A stretch of DNA of 64,000 bases, taken from positions 1,878,501-1,942,500 of the forward strand of contig JAYKKI010000133.1 of NCBI GenBank assembly GCA_039881145.1. Reading direction: 5' to 3'. Each line of letters opens with the position of its first letter. Within the stretch, counting starts at the first letter, position 1. This document shows, piece after piece, positions 1 through 12,609 of the stretch. The notes below the pieces were generated by a model, which did not search any database, was not told the origin of the DNA, and saw nothing but the letters and a program-made list of their open reading frames with translations. Source of the stretch: Druceiella hillmani. Taxonomy: Eukaryota; Arthropoda; Insecta; Lepidoptera; Hepialidae. Made by a program: the position numbers and the translations under genes.

Positions 1-3000
1 AAGTTTTTCGGAGTGTCATGAACGATTTCCTGGGCACCTACTCCTTTATAAACAATATACATTCGTTTATGATTTTCGATTGGTTGTCTGCTTACCTTAC
101 TTAACATACTATCGGAGGCGTATCAATTCTATCTCGATATGTCATCCTCTTTGATTCACGCCTTAAATTTAAGATCACAGAATATTTGGACATTCCACGG
201 TTGGCTCGGATCATTCCAGTCAATTAATGTTTTTGTTCACTATACTTTATTGATGGTTTTGCTTAATTATGTAGTCTATAATTTTCTTTTGGTTTTCTTT
301 TTCATTGATTTACTCAACCTATTAGCAATAATCTATATATTCAGCAAGTATTACAAGCATCACTTTAATGCAACTATACACATTTTCGTTTTCATTCATT
401 TGTTTTTTAACATTACATAGATTTGAACTTTAAAATTTTCTGAAACTTACTAAAGTTTTTTTAAGTTCATATAAATTCAGGTAATAATTAACAAAAATAT
501 ATAATATACTTAATTATGCTAGAAAATGATCACTGTCTCTAATTAAATCTCACCAAATCATTGAGAGTTTTTAACGCGAAGAATTTATTTAAAATTTTGC
601 ATTTGTATTAGAAATAGCATTTATTAACTAAACCGGAGAAATTAATTTAATTCCATAAGTCGAGAAGCCATGGATGTTTTTCTAGTTATCGAAGTCTCGA
701 ATAGGAAGTTACACAAAATTTCCATGCTTTTTATGTGAGTGAAATGACGGAAATATTTATAGACACTGGACAAGGAGGGATCAGCCTACGGGAAAAGCTT
801 TCCAACCAACTACGTTCATGATCATGATTATTTTCACATTATTTAGAATAGCTTTATGTTTGTTCTCTTTTATCAAATCGTCCATTTTTATCATTTATCC
901 TCTTCCGTAAATGAAAATCGGGGAGCATCTTTCACATAATAGTAAACTTTCATTTTACGAGATTTTATTTAAAATTTAGTTTGGTGCAGCCTCTAACAAA
1001 AACTGTCACTTATTTATGTTTCGACTATTATAATTCCACGTATTGTATAAATAAATATTAATGTTACAAGCAATCGTTGCCCACGAATTATTTCATTTTT
1101 TACGAAATACCCTTTTCCTTTGTTATAATTTAATATATATCTACAAGCTTTTACGAAATACTCTCCCGCAATTCTATAAAATCTTGCTACTAGCGTGCCT
1201 CCACTAGAAGTTTAACTCCAGTTTCAATTTCAAGATTCAAGAAAGACAGCACAAAATCACGAAATGAATTAAGTTGAAAAATGACCTTTCCTTTATATCA
1301 AGTCTATTGAGGCATCTTCGTCCGTATGTCGATTATATTCTTATTATTTTGAAGGTTTTTGATCTATTTATATAAAATTGTAAAATAATATTACACAAAA
1401 AGAATCAGTGACACATACTGCAGTTCGAATGCACACCACTCTTACTAAGTAGTGAACAGTCGCAAACCACCAAGTAACTCTATAATTATTCTTGAAGCGA
1501 TCGTGGATATGGTTCATAATACTTTATTAAGTAATAAAGGTGGGTGAACGTTGCGGACCATTTATGTTCTAGGCAGGTGAAACAAATTATAACCTCGTCC
1601 TACTATAATATATAAGCGCTGCTGAAGTCAAGATGGAGACATTATCTCCGTAATGATTTAATGGCTAAACAAGAGACTTTCGGTTATATTTAATGTCTCA
1701 GTCAATGTGTAAGTCTGCCTCCAAAGATAAGGCAATCTTAGCAGCGGAGCTACTGTCGAGTGAGCTATGAAGAGCGACAGAGTAAAAATTTACAACCCGT
1801 TTGTTATTATGTAATAGCTTTAGAGAATAGGAGTATAAACAACACGACTAAAAGGGTTGAAAAGTAGCGGGCATAGAAAAGAAGTGGAGAAAATTCACGA
1901 GGTTTTCCTACATTTTTATTAATGTGCTTGGCCAAAATATTGCAAGTCTTTTCGGAAGAGAATATTTGGAACGGGCTTGGTTTGGGTCGTTTTAGTTTCT
2001 TATGTAGTAAAATGTAATGAGGTTAGTTATTTATTTTTATAGTAGTTGAGAGGAAGAAAATATAATAAGTAGACTGAGTTAAATACATTTGACGAAAATT
2101 TAATAATATTTTATAGATAAAAGTAATATTCTGGCAAATTTTAATATTTATGCCAAACGTTTTTTCTTGCATAATTACAAATTTTAATTATGGCCTAATT
2201 TTAATTAAATATAATTTTGAATTATATAATAGTATACAATTTAGTATATTTGGAAAACTATAATTTAAACAGAAGGTCATAGAATAGTTAATTGAACAAA
2301 ATTCGTTTTCTAATATGAATATATGAATATTTTTTTTATTTCGTGATCTACCTACTACTATTTTATCAGGGTGATTTCATAATTAATTTCATATCGTATG
2401 AAAACATCAGAATGGCATAGCTATATGTATCATTTAATCCTTATGAGAAAAATTTTAAAAAGTGATAATAAATATTAAGTTAGTGGGAAAAAATATTTAC
2501 TATGATTTATTCCCCTATCTTCCATTTAATCCAATTTTGGAGAATAAATTCTGAAATTTTACAAAGTTGTCTAGTTCAATCGTGAAAACATGACTAAATT
2601 GGTCCTATATCCTCTTTATAAAATGAATAGAGTTCATGACTTATAATATTATGAACAAATTATACAAATAATTCCAGAATACAAAAAGTACTCTTCTTGG
2701 ATAGAAGAACATATATCAGGAAAAATCATTCCCAAACCGGACTTTATAGGTTTATAACAATAAAGGTAAAGAAAGTTATCACAAACTAGGAAAGTCAAGC
2801 TTTTTACTTCATAAATAACCCTTTCTTAAAAAAACGAATTTTATAGAAAATCATAAAAATTTAATTTTTAAAATTGAGAATTTTTTAATATCAACAATTA
2901 CAAAAGAAAAAAATAAAAAACTTTATTTTAAATTATGAGTGAAAGGCTAACAAATTATGCATAAAATATTCTATGTAGATGCCAATTCATTAAATTCATC

Positions 3001-3190
3001 GTCATATGTTCAGACAGTTTACTGTAAAGTAAACATCTATAAATTTTAAACAACAAATTAGTACTTGTATTGTTATAATGGAAGCACCGCAATTACTAAA
3101 TAATTAAGGGACAATTTTTATTATCTTTAATTTTATATTTCTAATCTTTGTAATGTTAAATAATACGCTCTGTGATATATTCTATAAATA
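1..3190. other. AT-rich DNA, no supportable gene
   Basis: No coding region can be supported. An open frame at 139-420 (93 codons, +) is made almost wholly of hydrophobic AT-rich codons (Phe, Leu, Ile, Tyr) and has no recognisable motif, so I treat it as chance. A mildly GC-richer patch around 1420-1900 has no open frame and no motif I know. It could be a conserved non-coding element or an old repeat. Confidence 0.5.
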
Positions 3191-3204
3191 TAGGATTTGG
3201 ATTA

Positions 3205-3430
3205 GATTTATCTTATGTTGCACCTCTGGCAAACAACAACTTGGCTTTACCAAGTCAGCATTTCAACAAGGTCCTATTCTCCGTATCTCCACGGTGGTGC
3301 TTTACCAGTGAAATATAATTCTCAATAACAATACCACACGGTGGTGTGTAGGCTTCCTTCCCACAGTCAGTTTCCCGACCGTACAGTCCTCTATCAAGCG
3401 CCTCTGACCCGACGATTCTTACCAGATTCT
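3205..3430. other. GC-richer island, unrecognised, possibly old repeat or exon fragment
   Basis: This patch is clearly less AT-rich than its surroundings. On the minus strand one frame stays open for about 55 codons, from near 3436 to a TGA near 3267. It includes short stretches such as GRETDCGKEAYTPPCG and KHHRGDTENRTLL, which read like real protein rather than translated noise. I do not recognise the family. On the plus strand another frame is open for about 35 codons, so strand is uncertain. Candidates are a fragment of a transposable element or a host exon. No convincing pair of splice sites was identified. Confidence 0.25.
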
Positions 3431-6400
3431 GATTTGTTAGTTATTTAATAAAAAAGAAATTGGATAATTCTAATTCAATGAAACAATTATTTTTTTAAAA
3501 AACCAAACAAGGATTCTTAAACAAATCTGGTGGCAACTTAAGGAATACACAAATATTAGTATCTTCGGTAGGTCTCTGACTCTGCTTCGGTTCTAAATCG
3601 ATACTAAATAATAACTATAATTGATATAATTAAGTGTTATCACAAAAATTTATAAATCCTAATGCTGAACTCACCACTGTACCCTTATTGTCTAAGTGTC
3701 ATTTCGTCATAAATTCTTCAAATCCTGAAGTATTATATTTTATCTTCAACTCGTCGCCGTTTTGCCATTGAAAAAAAAACACAAGCAAAAAAAAACATCG
3801 CAGTATTCACAGAACCTGTGTAGTAATCACGGCCTATCATCATCCAGCAGTTCCCGAGTCAAAGTAACAACTTCGCACTCCTGGAGTAATATGTTCCTGT
3901 TTTTCTTCTTCTTCTATGTGTTTACGTAAGTAAATATTTTGCAGTCATTATTGCAATTCAATTTCAGAATATTTCTGAATAATTTTTAAGTTCCCTTACA
4001 ATACTTAACTTATTAAAATGGTTAAGTTTATACATTAATTTTTATTTCAATTGATAGCGCAGTTATTTTAATTATATGTTATACCGATAAGAAATAAAAT
4101 AGCGTAGTTTTGATCCAATCGCCATGGTTTACAGCCAGCTTAGCGTTATCAGTCCAGTTAACAAAAGCAAGCTATCCTTTATACCGCTTCATTGTTATAT
4201 ATTTTGTTTAGTATTAACTTTTATTACGACCAAAAAGACGAATCCCGAATAGCTGTTAAGGCTAAACATTCAAATTAACGTATTATTTCAATTAGTGAAA
4301 CCCTTCAATGGTTCACGAGATAAACTCCACTCTTTTTTAACAAACGTTTATTCCCTAGCCATTATGTCACAAAAAATATCTCATTTAAATGTATTTAAAG
4401 CCAACTGCAAGAGAGATTTGAATCAGCTTATTCCACCACGGAATTTGACTTATGAGAACAACTCAGCGTTTTCCTGAAAAATTCGGTTTAGCGATCAGAA
4501 ACATTAAACACATTTACTTCCTGACTGCCGACAATTGCATGACGAATCAATTAACTAATTTACTTTAAAATTAGAAACATGACTTTCAAAACTACTCACT
4601 GAAATAATCTTATATAACAAGAAAAAAACTGAATTTTCTGAATGAATAAGAAAGAAAAAAGCGGTAAAATATTATATTTACACGATTTGGTCTACACTTA
4701 CAAAGCAGAGGATAAATTCAGGCTGATAATTATGATGATTAAAAAAAAACTCAGCAACATCAGTTTAAAATATATATATCACGAAATATGAATAGTAGTT
4801 TCATATTTTCACTTAAACCATATTTAAATATTATTTAAGTGACCATATGAAACTATTTACTAAGGTGAGACATTTTTTTTAAAAGCATGTTATGTACCTA
4901 AAAGTTTAAATGAAAGAATTATTATAAGTAATTAAAATATTGCTTTTCCCATATAAAAAAATGTCTAATTTGGTTCTAAATTCGGTCGTTGGATGAAAAT
5001 TGCATTGAAATTAAAATAGGGGGAAAAGGTAAAGGGGGGAGACATGTACATGATGAGAAAAGTTAAAGCAAGGAGGGTAAAGAATATGAGCGGAAGTAGA
5101 CTTAGAAAGAGATTAATATTTATTGAAACGAATTTCAAAAACCTGTATAGATGGAAACTTATGTCACGCTAAAATTATTGACAATATAAGAATGAAAGTA
5201 AAAAATAAGCAAAACAAAATGTATTTCACATTTAATATTTACTTTACATTACAGACGAGGACATTTTTACTGACATCTTCATTGCCAATAAATGGATTAA
5301 TTAAAGAGAAACAAGTTTACAAATCCCATTGATTCATATATATGTGTACATTCATGATTAGTTAGTAGAACAGAATGAAATCAAACTAACACCGTTGTGT
5401 CTCGATAATGTACAGTTTTATAGTTAGAAGTTTGTAACTGCACATTATTACTACAGAATCGTAACAGAAACGAAGAATGAAATACTTTCTAAAAATGGAA
5501 TAGAGAATCTTTTATCTGGAAATAGAAAAACCAATATAAAAGTGACTTTTTTGAAATTCTTGAGTAAACATATATGTTATTTGACCTATTTTATTGACAA
5601 AATCGATATTAAAGAAATATTTTCTCATCTTTTTAGATACTTTCTAGTAAAATGTACACAGAATAATCGTTTTAGTATAAATATGATACACCAAAGTAAC
5701 CGGAAAAAATATGTAATCAGTTATTAGCATCCAGTGTCTAAGAACAAATATTTAATCTGAAATGAAAGATATTGCTACTTAATATCTTATATTAGGATGT
5801 TAAATTTGGCAATTACCTTTGCTAAACATACAAATTTTCAATGAAAATAGACAAATGATTTCAAGAATGAGTTAGCTCTTTCAAAATGTTATCCATCTTT
5901 TCTTCAATTCATCAAACAAGTTTATATAACTAAAACTTAATTTAATAATAATTATAAGGATATATGACGATAAGTTATAAAATTTAATATAAAAAGTAGC
6001 CCGTTTTCATCAAAACTTGGCAAACAGTTTTCAAAGTCACAAACTACTGAGCCATGTTTGAAACTACTTAATGCTATGAAATTATTTAATTTGATGAAAT
6101 AGAACTTTCTTATATGTTTTGCAAATATTTACTGGAACGACACGAATTGTTGTAACTAACATCTTTTTTGAAGATATACAGACACATTTAGTTTTCCTCT
6201 AAATTTGGTAGTTAGAGGATATCTGTTGTCAAATTAAAATTGAAGGAAAGGTAAAAGAAAAAAGGACATGAGTATGAAGACAAAATGCAAATTAAAGAAA
6301 CTACGAGCAAAAATTAGAAAAGAAAGAAGTTATTGTTATTGAAATGAGTTTTAAAAGCATAAGTAAATTTTATAATTAAAATTTTACCACTTTTTGAACT

Positions 6401-7500
6401 CCTAATAAAACTAAGAGTTAAAAGACCACCCTGACAATTTTTTTTCATCTGAGTAACCAGAATTTTAAACCCAAGCAGAAGGGTATAAATCATTAATGAA
6501 CAAGGCCCATATAAAGTTTGATTTCTTTGCAACATTTAGATTTTAATAATTTTTAAAAAACACTTTGAGAATAAAAATATATTAGTCTAAGATTTGTCAA
6601 TGTGACCTACGTGTGAACTGAGTAGAGCACCAATCCCTTTCCATTGTTTATAATTTTATATTTGCACTTTTATTGCTAGTTGAATGCAATCAAACGTGAT
6701 TCTAATCGCAACAATGAATATCATGTTCATTAAAAAAAAATCTTTGTTTGGCTCCAGAATAATATTAGGCTCCGCTATTGTTATCCGCTTCATTTCTTTC
6801 AGTGAAAAAATAGAAAGAGTTGCAAAGTTGAATGGATTAATAAAATTTAAAGGAATTAAAAAAAAATAAGAACCAAGAAGATTGATTAAAAACAATTATT
6901 TTATCCTTAAAATTTATTATCATTCATATATTTGAATATGCGCAATAGCACTGAAGTAAGATAAATTTGAGTAGAAAAGTTTCCATGAAAATATTTTAGA
7001 ACGAAAGAACTAATATCCAAACCAAACTACGGTTTTCTTCACACCACCGTTGACGCGAACAATTTAAAGTGATAATATCAGATAAGGGAAATCATGAAAG
7101 ACATACCGCATAAACTTTTATTAAAGTTATAAGTCGAGCCAATGGTAAGAAGCGCCCATTTATTTCAGCGTATTAAAAACGCTTAGAATAATTTGAGATA
7201 TATTGGGTTTGAAATTATGTTCTAAACGACTTTAATGAAACTGACACGTTCTCATAAAAAATTACTTTTATCCCCCAAATCTTATAGTCTAAAGCCACCG
7301 GTTTCACTACAGTTAATGCTAAACAGATTTTGTTTTAAAACCTCGTCGCTTGTGTGTTTAAGTCAAAACAGTAATAAATGGCGTTTTCAGTTGCCGGCTT
7401 CAGTCCAAATGCCAATATATAAAAAAGTAGAAGGATATATTTTATAAATTTAAATGCTACTATTACATCATATAATAACGGTAGTTTTTAATAGTTAGAG
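3431..7500. other. AT-rich DNA, no supportable gene
   Basis: Short open frames (for example 4295-4477, 5123-5332, 5542-5727, 6684-6869 and 7235-7447) are all below 75 codons, AT-driven and without domain motifs. A slightly GC-richer segment near 3815-3905 has no sustained frame. Nothing further is supported here. Confidence 0.5.
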
Positions 7501-7581
7501 TAAAATAAGTCATGTACCTAGCTTATACTGTTTGTACACTTTGTGTACAAACAGTATAAGCTAGGTACATGACTTATTTTA
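7501..7581. repeat. Perfect 39-bp inverted repeat (hairpin), 3-nt loop
   Basis: Positions 7501-7539 and 7543-7581 are exact reverse complements, separated by TTT. The arms contain GTCATGTACCTAGCTTATAC and its complement. No mismatch was found over 39 bp, and pairing ends abruptly on both sides. It could be a very short foldback element, a microRNA-like precursor, or a product of a recent template-switch event. There are no terminal duplications I can be sure of. Confidence 0.9.
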
Positions 7582-8749
7582 TAGATTAGCGGAAATAAAA
7601 CAATATGTTGAGGTAATAAATGCCTTATTACTTTAATTAAAATACTTGAAAAACCCATACTTCATTTCATTGATTTAATTTTCAATAAATATAACTTAAC
7701 ACCATAATCGATCTTTAAAACAATTCAATTCTTTAATACATATTAAAGAAGTGAATTGTTGTTCTTCAATTTAAGAATGTAATTTATCGTGTAATTTATT
7801 GAAAGCATTTTCTGTACACTCAGGGCAAGAGATATCAAAAATACATTTAAATTTACGTGTGCAGAATAAAGTTTCCCACGATTAATGTGTATTTGATTCC
7901 TATTCTGTCGTTTTTATTGAAATAAAATTGGTATATTTAGTATTGGGAGCATAGCTAACTATACATAATTGAGCAAAACGAACAAACTTCTCTTTATTTT
8001 TCATTGGTCTAACAACCTAAGCTGAGCCTTAGCCTTTTCTAGGATTTTATTCTAAGATGGTATTTTAATGATTGCCGTATTTAATTTTTTGATTTAATGT
8101 TTCGAAATGCCTTAAACGAATTCAGAGGCTCATACATTTCATCAGATCAATAGGCTTAAGTAACGCATGCACCTTTTGGTGATTGGCCAAATGAACGTCA
8201 ATCGTATATCTTAATGAAATTCTTGCCAGATTCTCTGTGATTTCAAAATCATCAAAAAAATCGTTGAACCCGGTCACTGTCATTAGATTACGGTCGTTAT
8301 AAGAAATTATTCTCAAGAAGGACCTGGATAAATTTAAGTACTGTAAAACTAAATGGCAGCTCCTTCGTTTAAAAACGAATACCCAAAAAATCCCTTGAAT
8401 TAATAGAGGACTCCGATTAAAATGTGAAAATAACACTGTCGAAGTGATAAAATGCTAGTTGATTTAGTCGGGATAATTTAATTGGCTATTTTTGCTGGAT
8501 TATTTTATCCATTTTTTACAACTAAGTCTATCCTTTGAACGTAACATACACAAAGAACTTTATAAAATTTCCGATTATATTTCTGACAGTAAAAAAGGTT
8601 ACTACATTTCATCAACTTAAATGAAAACGCAAAAGCAACGATCACTTATGCATATTTATATCTAGATAACGTAAAAAAGATTAAATATGATATATTATCG
8701 AAATCTGCATGATCTGCTTTATTTCCATCAACTAAGAAATTACAAAATA
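7582..8749. other. AT-rich DNA, no supportable gene; one unassigned 104-codon minus-strand frame
   Basis: The only longer frame lies on the minus strand at 8122-8436 (104 codons). It shows a stretch NDFFDDFEITENLARI but no family I recognise. It has no neighbouring exon, promoter or poly-A signal that I can tie to it. It is the longest non-transposon frame in the window, but at this base composition a frame of this size may well be random. Confidence 0.35.
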
Positions 8750-8940
8750 TATAGAATTCCTATTCCGAAAGGATGAATTTATTATTTGTTATGTACTATA
8801 CGTCTAATTTGACTTAGAACGAAGGCAAAATTATTTGAATAGTTATAGCTAAATATTGAACGATGGTTGAGATCCTGGTTTATTAATAAATATTTTCATG
8901 TAAAATATTAAATTTATCCTTTCGGAATATCATATCTATA
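8750..8940. repeat. Imperfect terminal inverted repeats, MITE-like element of about 190 bp
   Basis: The left arm at about 8750-8793 and the right arm at about 8897-8940 are reverse complements over roughly 44 bp with about ten mismatches. The best core is ATTCCGAAAGGATGAATTT against AAATTTATCCTTTCGGAAT. The interior is AT-rich and non-coding. Size and form fit a decayed miniature inverted-repeat element. No target-site duplication is evident. Confidence 0.5.
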
Positions 8941-10609
8941 TTAATGCAAATTTAAACACCTTTACCTTGAATTTGTCAAAAGCCAACTAGCCTCAGCTTA
9001 TTTTCAGAATTGAAGGTTTATTAATAACATTTAAATGTAGTGCATTTTCAGAAAATTCTGTGTAGCAATTTTCTCATAGTTGTGCAAACTTGCTTTTCTC
9101 GTTTTCACAGTCTCTCAGTATCGTAACCAAATTGTCAGCAACGTCCGTAGACGAAAATAATTCTTTTCCAATAAAAACATCCCCAACCAGTAATGTTACC
9201 GATTTAAATGTAAACGAGAGTTTGTGCTTCGTTTTTTAGTTATTTGTTGATATTTTTAGCTTATGATAATATTTTTAAATATGATTTTTATCTCCCTCTG
9301 ATTACCATTTATTCAAGGATCTAAGTATCTATTTACACTAAAGAAGATGGTCAAAGTCGTCGTAATTTTCAAAAAAGGCATACGTCACTGCCAACCAAAT
9401 AGCGACAAGTAGTACATAATAATAGTGCATACTTAATTTAAATTAAGTGTGACACATATTTTTTTTTTAAATTGTTTACAGCAATTCGGCGTTAAAAACT
9501 TATTAACCAGTCCTATATTTACTAAACAAAACATGCATACAAAATTATAGTTAAGAAATAAAACAAAAAATTTACTGCTCCTTTTTCAACAAACGTCATA
9601 CTCGCATAAAATTAATAGTCTTCCACAATGTTGCTTTCCATTTATTTATCTCTTAAAAATGTATGAAGAGAATAAAAAATAATATTTAGTTAAAACAGTC
9701 AGAACACTAAAGTTCAAACGAATAATACATTAAATAAACATTAGTACAAACAAATGACTCAATTAAATTATAAATGTTACTTCTTTATTGCGTAAACTAC
9801 AAAATTAACGATGACAATTCAGCACGTCGTAGAAAATAAACAAAAGTGGAATAGCCCATTTCAGTCACTTTAAACGTATATGCATGTGCGAATTATTATG
9901 TTTCTAGTCAGATATTTTTTTTAATTCTGAAAAGATTGACTACACTTTTATATTTATTTAGACTACAATTTTCTTACTTCATTGTTCGTTCAAGCATTAT
10001 AATCAATACATACACAGTTTTTTCTTGATTTCGACGCATATACGTTATAGGATTGATTAATAAATACTTTTCATACTTTATATATTTCAGTCTCATCTTT
10101 TTGTTTTGTCGCGTATCTTGATTCATGAACTAGTCTCGAAACATTAATTCCAGACTCATAATTGTATTCGCCAGTCATAAGATCAGACTTTAGACAACTC
10201 TATTCAAGAATATATATAATTGTAGAACAGAAATTAAGATTGAAAAGAGTACTAATTGAAAAGGGTACTAATTTAACAACGCTGATAAAAACGATGACTT
10301 ATATATCAGAGGGTAGATAATTGTTCTTTGCATATACTTCATTGTAGCTATTCGTCCAGGTTTCGACTGGCAAAAGTTGTACATAACTGCATTATATTTT
10401 ACTCGCTCTTTTAAGCAAAAAACATTTTCGTTTAGTTTGTCGAATATTGAAATGCATCGTTAAATTTTCTTTACTTAAATAAACTAAATGTAAAGTGGAA
10501 AGTTTATTTGGGTTTTCACTCAAATTTGCGATACTCTATATTTATCTCATTCTGTTGTAGGTTACTTTTCTGAAGTTTCATTTCTACCGTGCGTGAATTG
10601 CACATACGC
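8941..10609. other. AT-rich DNA, nothing recognised
   Basis: No open frame of note, no RNA gene signature and no repeat that I could match elsewhere in the window. Confidence 0.5.
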
Positions 10610-10775
10610 AAAAAATTATTTTGTTTATAATTTTTTTATACATTAATATTTATGTTTAAATCCATAAGGACGAGCAGATAATTTATTTGCCTTGGCAAAG
10701 AAATTCTGTGCTCGTCCCTATGAATTTAAACATCATTATTAATGTATAAAAAAATTATAAACAAAATAATTTTTT
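10610..10775. repeat. Large hairpin: 67-bp near-perfect inverted repeat with paired loop
   Basis: Left arm 10610-10676 and right arm 10709-10775 are reverse complements with only a few mismatches or one-base shifts, running from the A-run/T-run ends to GACGAGCA/TGCTCGTC. The 32-nt middle also folds on itself (TTTGCC-TT-GGCAAA in the centre). The whole 166-bp block is therefore one hairpin of about 80 bp with a 2-nt loop. It carries no coding potential. Likely a foldback or palindromic MITE; a small-RNA precursor is possible. Confidence 0.85.
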
Positions 10776-11378
10776 GTTCATATGAATCTCTAGAGCTAAA
10801 TCGTAGGACCTTTGTAAAATAAAAAAGAATTTTTGAAATAAAATCTCAGATACATTTGATTTATAAAGTTCTTTTTATTTTACAAAGTTCATACTTTGAG
10901 AAAAGTTACAGAGTGTATGTTATGTGGGTTTATTTTTGTGAATTTTGTGTCCTGACCATGTAAGTAATATCCATAATAAGATATAAAATTACTTATGATA
11001 GCTAAATAGTTATATTGTTTGATCACTCCAATGCAGTCTGGTTTGATGGCTGCAAAGAATTGTATAAGCCACTTACGTTTCACATTATATTTCTTACTTG
11101 TTTAACTCCTTGTTATATGCATGCAGTGGAAAGTTTACTTTGTACAAATTTGTGTATACTTTGCTAATTCTAAAGGTGCCTCTTCCACTAGTAAAAGTTG
11201 GCAGTCAGCTATTTGATCTTGTTCTTGGCAAGATGAGAGTTCGGCGGCACTCAGCATAAGCAAGTTAGCGTTTCTGGTCAGTCTGTCACAAAAGTTGCAT
11301 ATTGGTTAATTTATAAAAGATATAGAGATCATGCGTCTGTAGAACCCTAGGTTTGCATTTTGAATGTGTCTATACGTT
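10776..11378. other. AT-rich DNA; possible minus-strand non-LTR scrap
   Basis: No clear gene. On the minus strand around 11210-11340 a reading FYRRMISISF resembles the (F/L)YRRM segment that follows the RT domain in RTE- and CR1-related elements. Stops follow at once and no further alignment holds. I therefore do not call it separately. Confidence 0.3.
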
Positions 11379-11830
11379 TCTTGATTTATATCTTCTTTAA
11401 TAGTGCAAATCTCCTATTGGTATAAGTTGTAGTGTCAAAGTCAATGGACATCTTAGGACCAAATCGATGTATTTATGACTGATTATACAGTACTGGTAGC
11501 ATCTTTGGAAGCGGAGTTACAAAAGATTGACGATCGCGTTAACGAGTATAATGTTAAAGCTGACCCACGGACAACGGTACAAAGAAAAAGTTTACATTCA
11601 TCTCGAACAACTTCAATCTCCAACTAACCATATTTGTGGAGATTTAAAATATGGCTTACTCAAAACTGTGGCAATAATATTGAGATCAAAACTCGCATTG
11701 AAATGGCCTAAAATGCCTTTGGAAAAATGAAAAATGAAAAAGTCTAGCCTTAAAATCCTACTTAAATTCGTTTTCTCCAATGCTACACCTTTTTTGATAA
11801 TACGTTTCATATCGTCAACAAATTAAATAT
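11379..11830 (+). pseudogene. Decayed non-LTR retrotransposon reverse transcriptase fragment
   Basis: Several short peptides, in different frames but in the right order, match the conserved part of RTE/CR1-like reverse transcriptases. First comes GISCSVKVNGHLRTKSMYL (11419-11475), the segment before the catalytic box. Next is MTDYTVLVASLEAELQKIDD (from 11475), where the family has (Y/F)ADDTVLVA, so the catalytic Asp pair is spoiled. Then comes EIKTRIEMA, a stop, and NAFGKM (from 11682), the thumb-proximal EI(K/R)xRI(E/A)xAxxAF motif. Frames shift at least twice and stops are present. It is a dead fragment without endonuclease or ends. The family assignment rests on motif order, not on a search. 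Confidence 0.5.
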
Positions 11831-12487
11831 CATTACTTAACTAAAATGAGAGTTTCATAACGTCCATCACCCGTGTTGTACGAAGGGAGCCATGCTGCCT
11901 AACGGCATCTGGGTAATGTAATAAGATTGTCTAACTCTTTGTCATCCCGTCGCATCGTCTTCCACAAATTTACATCACGTTAAGATAATAGGCAAGGTTA
12001 TATATCTGATCTACTTACTTATTACATTCCATTCTGTATACTCCATCCCATATATCTACATGATTCTCAATTTTTTTATTGGTGGTTATATTATAGGTTC
12101 ATTTCCTAAGATATATTATAGATATGGAAAAATTAAATACTAAGGGAATTACTCATGTATCCATGTGTCCGGTCATTTTAAAAGTTTTCGTCAAAAACCG
12201 CCTGAAATGAAAAATTTAAATTTGGTACTTACTAAACAAATAGGCTGCATGAAAAAACCTAAATAAATATTGGCCATAGACTCTTGTATGACGCGGGTTT
12301 GGTATAAATTATCTTTTTTGCCAATTGAATATCTTTCTTAAGAGATTTTCAGAGATATCCGAAGGTCGTTTTTTTCAGAATTTTCCATGCCTCAATACAC
12401 GCCTTTTACATATTCGTGTATTATTTAATACTAAATTTACACTTCATGGTTTACAATAATTCATGTATATTTAATATCATGTTTTTC
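11831..12487. other. AT-rich DNA, nothing recognised
   Basis: No frame, RNA signature or repeat could be supported between the RT fragment and the PLE terminal repeat. Confidence 0.5.
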
Positions 12488-12605
12488 ACAATTATTTGAA
12501 ATTACGTGTACTGACGTGTAGTATAATTTCTACTTCCTTTAAGTTCTTTATCACGACCTAGGCTTCGTTGTATTACAACATCGTCAGGTGGGCTATTAGC
12601 AAAAA
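12488..12605 (-). repeat. Old PLE terminal repeat (pLTR) fragment
   Basis: About 116 bp align, on the minus strand, to the end of the PLE terminal block seen at 30100-30217 and 33227-33344. Shared words include the reverse complements of CACGACCTAGG, TTCGTTGTATTACAACATC and GTAGTATAATTTCTAC. The divergence is clear, so this is an older or different subfamily member than the composite insertion at 25.9-33.3 kb. It contains the ribozyme remnant listed separately. Confidence 0.75.
12546..12603 (-). ncRNA. Hammerhead ribozyme motif, variant, probably weakened
   Basis: Read on the minus strand, the core order is CUGACGA, stem II GUUGU-AAU-ACAAC, GAAG, CCUAGG, then GUC. This is the type I hammerhead layout of the PLE pLTR. 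CUGACGA still fits the CUGANGA consensus. The conserved GAAA has become GAAG, which turns the A15.1-U16.1 pair into a G-U wobble. Helix I has one fewer pair. Activity is doubtful. Confidence 0.6.
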
Positions 12606-12609
12606 ATGT

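Noticed and set aside
139..420. 93-codon plus-strand frame as a membrane protein
   Set aside because: Its apparent membrane segments come from T-rich codons; no support beyond composition.
8122..8436. 104-codon minus-strand frame as a gene
   Set aside because: No recognisable domain, no splice or poly-A context; noted but not called as a gene.
11210..11340. Minus-strand FYRRM reading as a separate RT fragment
   Set aside because: Only one short motif matches; stops follow and the neighbouring RT fragment is on the plus strand.
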